From Pseudomonas sp. PSE14 (GTDB lineage: Bacteria; Pseudomonadota; Gammaproteobacteria; Pseudomonadales; Pseudomonadaceae): DNA of 64,000 nt. Of this stretch, positions 60,876-64,000 are shown piece after piece. Within the stretch, counting starts at the first letter, position 1, and every line of letters starts with the position of its first letter. The notes beneath the pieces were generated by a model. The model had not been told where the DNA came from. It saw only the letters and a program-made list of their open reading frames with translations, and made no database searches. Position numbers and translations under genes: made by a program. The stretch is from assembly GCF_029203285.1 (NCBI RefSeq), contig NZ_CP115669.1:1364001-1428000 (forward strand). The letters are read 5' to 3'.

Positions 60876-61037
60876 CGTAGGGCGTACAACCGTTCGCGGT
60901 TGTACGCCGATACACCGCGCTCCATCGTCGGCTCCGACTACGTTCGAAGCGCTCTGGCATGGAGCTGCGGGCTCCCGTCCGGAGTGCGGTGGGCTACGGT
61001 CAAACGGCGTATAACGTCGAACGTTATACGCCCTACG
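60876..61037. repeat. Palindromic composite repeat, copy C
   Basis: 162 bp bounded by CGTAGGG and CCCTACG, inverted relative to copy B at 23165-23327. Starts with GGCGTACAACCG/CGGTTGTACGCC and ends with GGCGTATAACG/CGTTATACGCC. It lies between cntB and the XRE-PAS regulator. Confidence 0.85.
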
Positions 61038-61067
61038 TTCCATCTATCCGTAACTGCCACGCCTCTG

Positions 61068-61096
61068 TTATCCACCAGTTTACAGCTGTGTATACT
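61068..61096 (+). promoter_or_regulatory. Promoter and operator-like dyad of the XRE-PAS gene
   Basis: TTATCC (61068-61073), 17-bp spacer, TATACT (61091-61096): a plausible sigma-70 promoter 36 bp upstream of the ATG. An 18-bp dyad, GTTTACA-GCTG-TGTATAC (61078-61095), overlaps the spacer and the -10 box, as expected of an autoregulatory XRE operator. Confidence 0.55.
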
Positions 61097-61131
61097 GCGG
61101 TCCTCGACGACTTTCAGGGACCACGCCTTCC

Positions 61132-62217
61132 ATGCAGGAAAACAGCTTCGCCTTCCGTCTCAAGGAATTGCTCGAACTCCACAAGCTGACCCTGCAGGCA
61201 GTGGGCACGGCCCTGGGCATCTCGCGCACCGCGGTGCACAAGTGGACCAAGGGTGGCGAGATCGACTACGACAACCTGCGCAAGCTGGCGGATTTCCTCA
61301 AGGTCAACTGGATCTGGTTGCGCTACGGCGAGGAAGCCCTGCGCGACGTGCAGCAGGCCGAGCCGATCGAACTGCCGATGACCGACCTGCGCCGCCGTTA
61401 CACCGCCGAGATCATGGAAAGCGAGACGCGCATGAAGCTGGCCCAGGAAGGCGCACGCATCGTCACCTGGGAATGGAACCTGATCAGCGACGAAGTGACC
61501 TACTCGCCCAACGTCGAGGCCGTCTATGGCTGGCCGGTCACCTCCAACAAGGACTTCTGGCGCCATCTGCCGCCGGAGGACGTCGCCGCCATGCAGTCCA
61601 TGTACGACCGCGCCATTGCCGAGGGCGGTACCTGCGAGTGCGACTTCCGCATCTTCCAGCCCGATGGCGCGCTGCGCTGGATCGCCTCCCGCGCCACCGT
61701 GGTCCAGGACGCGGCGGGAAGACCGGTGAAAATGGTCGGTATCAGCATGGACAACACCGCGCGGATGATCACCGAGGAGGCGCTGCGCAACAGCGAGGAG
61801 CGTTTCCGCGCGATCTTCGAACTGACCTGGGGCGCACTGGCCTACATCGGCCTGGACGGCGGCTGGCAGCGGGTCAATGGCAGCCTCTGCGAACTGCTCG
61901 GCTACAGCCCGCTGGAGCTGTACTCCATGACCTTCCAGGAGCTCACCCACCCGGATGACCTGGGCAAGAATCTCGAATTGCTGCGCCAACTGCTGGCCGG
62001 CCATTTCGACCGCTACGTGGTGGAAAAGCGCGTGCGCCGGCGCGACGGCGCGTATGTCTGGGTGCGCGTGCGCACCTCGCTGCAGCGCCGCCGCCAGGAT
62101 GGCCTGCCCGACCACCTGATCAGCGTGTTCGAGGACATCAGCGCCGAGCGCGCCGAACGCGACCGCCTGCAGGCGCGCATCGCGGAACTGGAAGCCCGCC
62201 TGGCCGAACGCGCCTGA
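61132..62217 (+). CDS. XRE-type regulator with two PAS domains
   Basis: 361 residues. N-terminal Cro/CI-type helix-turn-helix (FRLKELLELHKLTLQAVGTALGISRTAVHKWTKGGEIDY), then two PAS domains (about 105-205: VTWEWNLISDEVTYSPNVEAVYGWP; about 215-330: IFELTWGALAYIGLDGGWQRVNGSLCELLGYSP) and a short C-terminal coiled coil (ERDRLQARIAELEARLAE). It could couple DNA binding to a small molecule or redox signal. It directly follows the carnitine genes and may regulate them; that link is inference. Confidence 0.9.
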   Translation: MQENSFAFRLKELLELHKLTLQAVGTALGISRTAVHKWTKGGEIDYDNLRKLADFLKVNWIWLRYGEEALRDVQQAEPIELPMTDLRRRYTAEIMESETRMKLAQEGARIVTWEWNLISDEVTYSPNVEAVYGWPVTSNKDFWRHLPPEDVAAMQSMYDRAIAEGGTCECDFRIFQPDGALRWIASRATVVQDAAGRPVKMVGISMDNTARMITEEALRNSEERFRAIFELTWGALAYIGLDGGWQRVNGSLCELLGYSPLELYSMTFQELTHPDDLGKNLELLRQLLAGHFDRYVVEKRVRRRDGAYVWVRVRTSLQRRRQDGLPDHLISVFEDISAERAERDRLQARIAELEARLAERA

Positions 62218-62218
62218 T

Positions 62219-62554
62219 TCAGTGCAGGCGCACCCATACGCCCACCAGTAGCGAGGCGGCCACCAGCCAGGCCAGCGCCGCCATCGCCAGGGATAGCTCC
62301 AGGCGCAGGCGATCCACCAGCAGGTAGAGCGCGGCGAGGTAGACGAAGTAGGGGATGATCGACCACATGCCGAAGGCGATGGTGGTCTTCAGGTCATCCA
62401 GCGAGCGGCTCTTGCCGACGATGTAGTGGGCGATCAGGGCGAAGGTGGGGAACAGCGGCACCAGCCCGGCGATGTAGTAATTGCGCGTCTTCGACAGCGC
62501 GGCGAGGATCAGCACCACGCCGGCGCCGAGGGTTGCCTTGAGAATCAGGTCCAC
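62219..62554 (-). CDS. glpM: GlpM-family membrane protein
   Basis: 111 residues, four membrane helices, starting MDLILKATLGAGVVLILAALSKTRNYYIAGLVPLFPTFALIAHYIVG. GlpM was named from its place beside glpD in P. aeruginosa, where it affects alginate production; its mechanism is unknown. It lies 85 bp downstream of glpD on the same strand, and ends 2 bp from the convergent XRE-PAS gene. Confidence 0.9.
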   Translation of the reverse strand: MDLILKATLGAGVVLILAALSKTRNYYIAGLVPLFPTFALIAHYIVGKSRSLDDLKTTIAFGMWSIIPYFVYLAALYLLVDRLRLELSLAMAALAWLVAASLLVGVWVRLH

Positions 62555-62639
62555 GGAGTTCTCGATACAGCGACGCCACCGGAATGGTGGCGTCGGGCAT
62601 TATCGGCGAGCGCGGCAGGCCGTCAATCAGAGCGTGCGT

Positions 62640-64000
62640 TCAGGCCACCTGCGTGCTCGGCTCCAGCGGGCTTTCGCTGTGCAGGAACTGCTCCAGCCGC
62701 TCCTGCTGCCGGTCGGTGAGGAACAGGCCGAGCTTGGTGCGGCGCCAGAGAATGTCTTCGGCTTCGCGCGCCCACTCCTCGCGGCACAGGTATTCCACTT
62801 CACGGGCATAGAGCCCGCCACCCAGGTGTTCGCCCAGCTCGCTGAGGTTGGCGGCACCGTCCAGCAGCTTCCAGATGCGATTGCCGTAGGTGCTGGCCCA
62901 GCGCCGGGCGAGAGCGGGGTCGAGCTGGCGCAGGTGCTCCATCAATTGGATGGCCAGGTCCTCGATGCCGAGCATCGCTTCGCCGCCGGGCAACGGGGCG
63001 CTGGCGGTCCAGCGCGGACCCATGACGCCGGCGAAGTAGGGCGCCAGTTGCTCCAGCGCGGCTTCGGCGAGCTTGCGGTAGGTGGTGAGCTTGCCGCCGA
63101 ACACTGAGAGCAGCGGGGCTTCGCCGGGGGTGTTGTCCAGCGCCAGGGTGTAGTCGCGGGTGACGGCGGACGGATCGTCGGACTCGTCATCGCACAGCGG
63201 GCGAACCCCGGAGAAGCTGCGCAGGATGTCCTCGCGGCCGAGTTGGCGCTTGAAGTGGGCATTGACCACGTTCAGCAGGTAATCGGTCTCTTCCTCGCTG
63301 ATGCAGATCTGCGCCGGGTCGCCCTTGTACTCGCGGTCGGTGGTGCCGATCAGGGTGAAGCGCTGCAGATACGGGATGGCGAAGACGATGCGGCGGTCCT
63401 CGTTCTGCAGGATGTAGGCATGATCGCCGTCGTAGAGGCGCGGCACGATCAGGTGGCTGCCCTGGATCAGACGGATGCCATAGGGCGGGCGCTGGCGCAG
63501 TTCCTCGCGCAGAAAGCGGTCGACCCAGGGGCCGGCGGCGTTCACCAGGCAGCGGGCGCGGACCGAGTAGAGGCTGCCGTCCTTGCGCTCCAGGTGCAGG
63601 TGCCACAGCCCCTTGCTGCGCCGTGCACTGACGCAGCGGGTGCGCGGGTGGATATGCGCGCCGTGCTCGCGGGCGCTCATGGCGTTGAGCACCACCAGGC
63701 GGGCGTCGTCCACCGAGCAGTCGGAATATTCGAAACCGCGGCTGATCTCGGCTTTCAGCGGGCTTTCCGGGCCGAAACGCAGGCCGCGCGAACCCGGCAG
63801 CTTCTCGCGCTTGCCGAGGTGGTCGTAAAGGAACAGGCCGGCGCGGATCATCCAGGCCGGACGCAGGTGCGGACGGTGCGGCAGGACGAAGCGCAGCGGA
63901 TGGACGATATGCGGTGCCTTGGCCAGCAGTACTTCGCGTTCGGCCAGGGCTTCGCGCACCAGGCGGAATTCGTGGTGTTCGAGGTAGCGCAGGCCACCGT
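62640..64000 (-). CDS. glpD: Glycerol-3-phosphate dehydrogenase (aerobic), partial
   Basis: The C-terminal ~453 residues; the N-terminus, with the FAD dinucleotide-binding motif, is beyond the right edge. Seen: RYLEHHEFRLVREAL, VNAAGPWVDRFL, IVFAIPYLQRFTLIGTTDREY, LRSFSGVRPLCDD and LLSVFGGKLTTYRKLAEAAL, all standard for GlpD. This membrane-associated flavoenzyme oxidises glycerol 3-phosphate to dihydroxyacetone phosphate and feeds electrons to quinone. Confidence 0.95.
   Translation of the reverse strand, partial: GGLRYLEHHEFRLVREALAEREVLLAKAPHIVHPLRFVLPHRPHLRPAWMIRAGLFLYDHLGKREKLPGSRGLRFGPESPLKAEISRGFEYSDCSVDDARLVVLNAMSAREHGAHIHPRTRCVSARRSKGLWHLHLERKDGSLYSVRARCLVNAAGPWVDRFLREELRQRPPYGIRLIQGSHLIVPRLYDGDHAYILQNEDRRIVFAIPYLQRFTLIGTTDREYKGDPAQICISEEETDYLLNVVNAHFKRQLGREDILRSFSGVRPLCDDESDDPSAVTRDYTLALDNTPGEAPLLSVFGGKLTTYRKLAEAALEQLAPYFAGVMGPRWTASAPLPGGEAMLGIEDLAIQLMEHLRQLDPALARRWASTYGNRIWKLLDGAANLSELGEHLGGGLYAREVEYLCREEWAREAEDILWRRTKLGLFLTDRQQERLEQFLHSESPLEPSTQVA

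Noticed and set aside
61066..61096. LexA box near the XRE-PAS promoter
   Set aside because: The CTG...CAG spacing is 8 bp instead of 10, and a different dyad explains the region better.
1..64000. tRNA, rRNA, CRISPR, insertion sequence, prophage or toxin-antitoxin modules
   Set aside because: None could be supported; repeats present are short intergenic palindromes without a transposase gene.

Overview
The window is a contiguous piece of chromosome from a high-GC Pseudomonas, most likely of the P. aeruginosa group (P. nitroreducens / citronellolis-type). Evidence is the strong GC bias at third codon positions (long mirror ORFs lie opposite almost every gene), GTAGGAGC-type REP palindromes, and a gene order (pdxJ, icp, asrA-type lon, pruR, putP, LysR, azoR, SMR transporter, VF530, large penicillin-binding protein, amino-acid permease) that matches, from memory, the PA0773-PA0789 neighbourhood of PAO1. 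Species assignment is inference. No tRNA, rRNA, CRISPR, IS element or prophage was seen.

Layout. 0-8 kb: end of pdxJ, the cmoAB tRNA-wobble pair, a lipoprotein, a solute-binding protein with a YhhN lysoplasmalogenase, a chagasin-type inhibitor and an AsrA-like Lon. 8-13 kb: AraC regulator, DUF815 ATPase, pruR-like AraC regulator and putP; putA is absent between the last two, and a recurrent AGGTGCAACCCG motif marks the locus. 13-25 kb: SotB efflux pump, LysR regulator with azoreductase/SMR/VF530 genes, a 1039-residue penicillin-binding protein, a methyltransferase, an amino-acid permease, and an M48 protease with LemA. 26-34 kb: accessory run of small enzymes (cysteine hydrolase, GlxA-type regulator, cupin, three methyltransferases, VOC, aldo/keto reductase, NTF2-like, DUF3237, DCC plus DoxX). 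33.5-40 kb: TorF-like porin plus YtcJ-like amidohydrolase with divergent LysR, LysE exporter, AraC regulator, hemN. 40-48 kb: FMN-type glutamate synthase homologue, serine deaminase, LuxR regulator divergent from a nitrilase-type amidase, APC permease, glutathione transferase. 48-53 kb: a gene-poor stretch with two orphan terminators, metR, and an unusual MetE that consists only of the N-terminal domain.

53-62 kb holds the most coherent system: a carnitine degradation locus with LysR regulator (dmlR-like) / D-malate-tartrate dehydrogenase, BCCT transporter, Rieske carnitine monooxygenase CntA, an aldehyde dehydrogenase (probable malic semialdehyde dehydrogenase), reductase CntB, and an XRE-PAS regulator. 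It can be read as uptake of carnitine, oxygenolytic cleavage to trimethylamine and malic semialdehyde, oxidation to malate, and decarboxylation to pyruvate. The BCCT and cntA promoter regions both carry the same tandem operator, GTTAACCAAT twice at an 18-bp period. The window ends with glpM and a partial glpD.

Repeats are a second theme: about ten REP-type palindromes, three copies of a palindromic composite element (hairpins ending CGTAGGGCGTA...), and one inverted pair of ~300-bp elements whose internal hairpin shows compensatory base changes between the copies.
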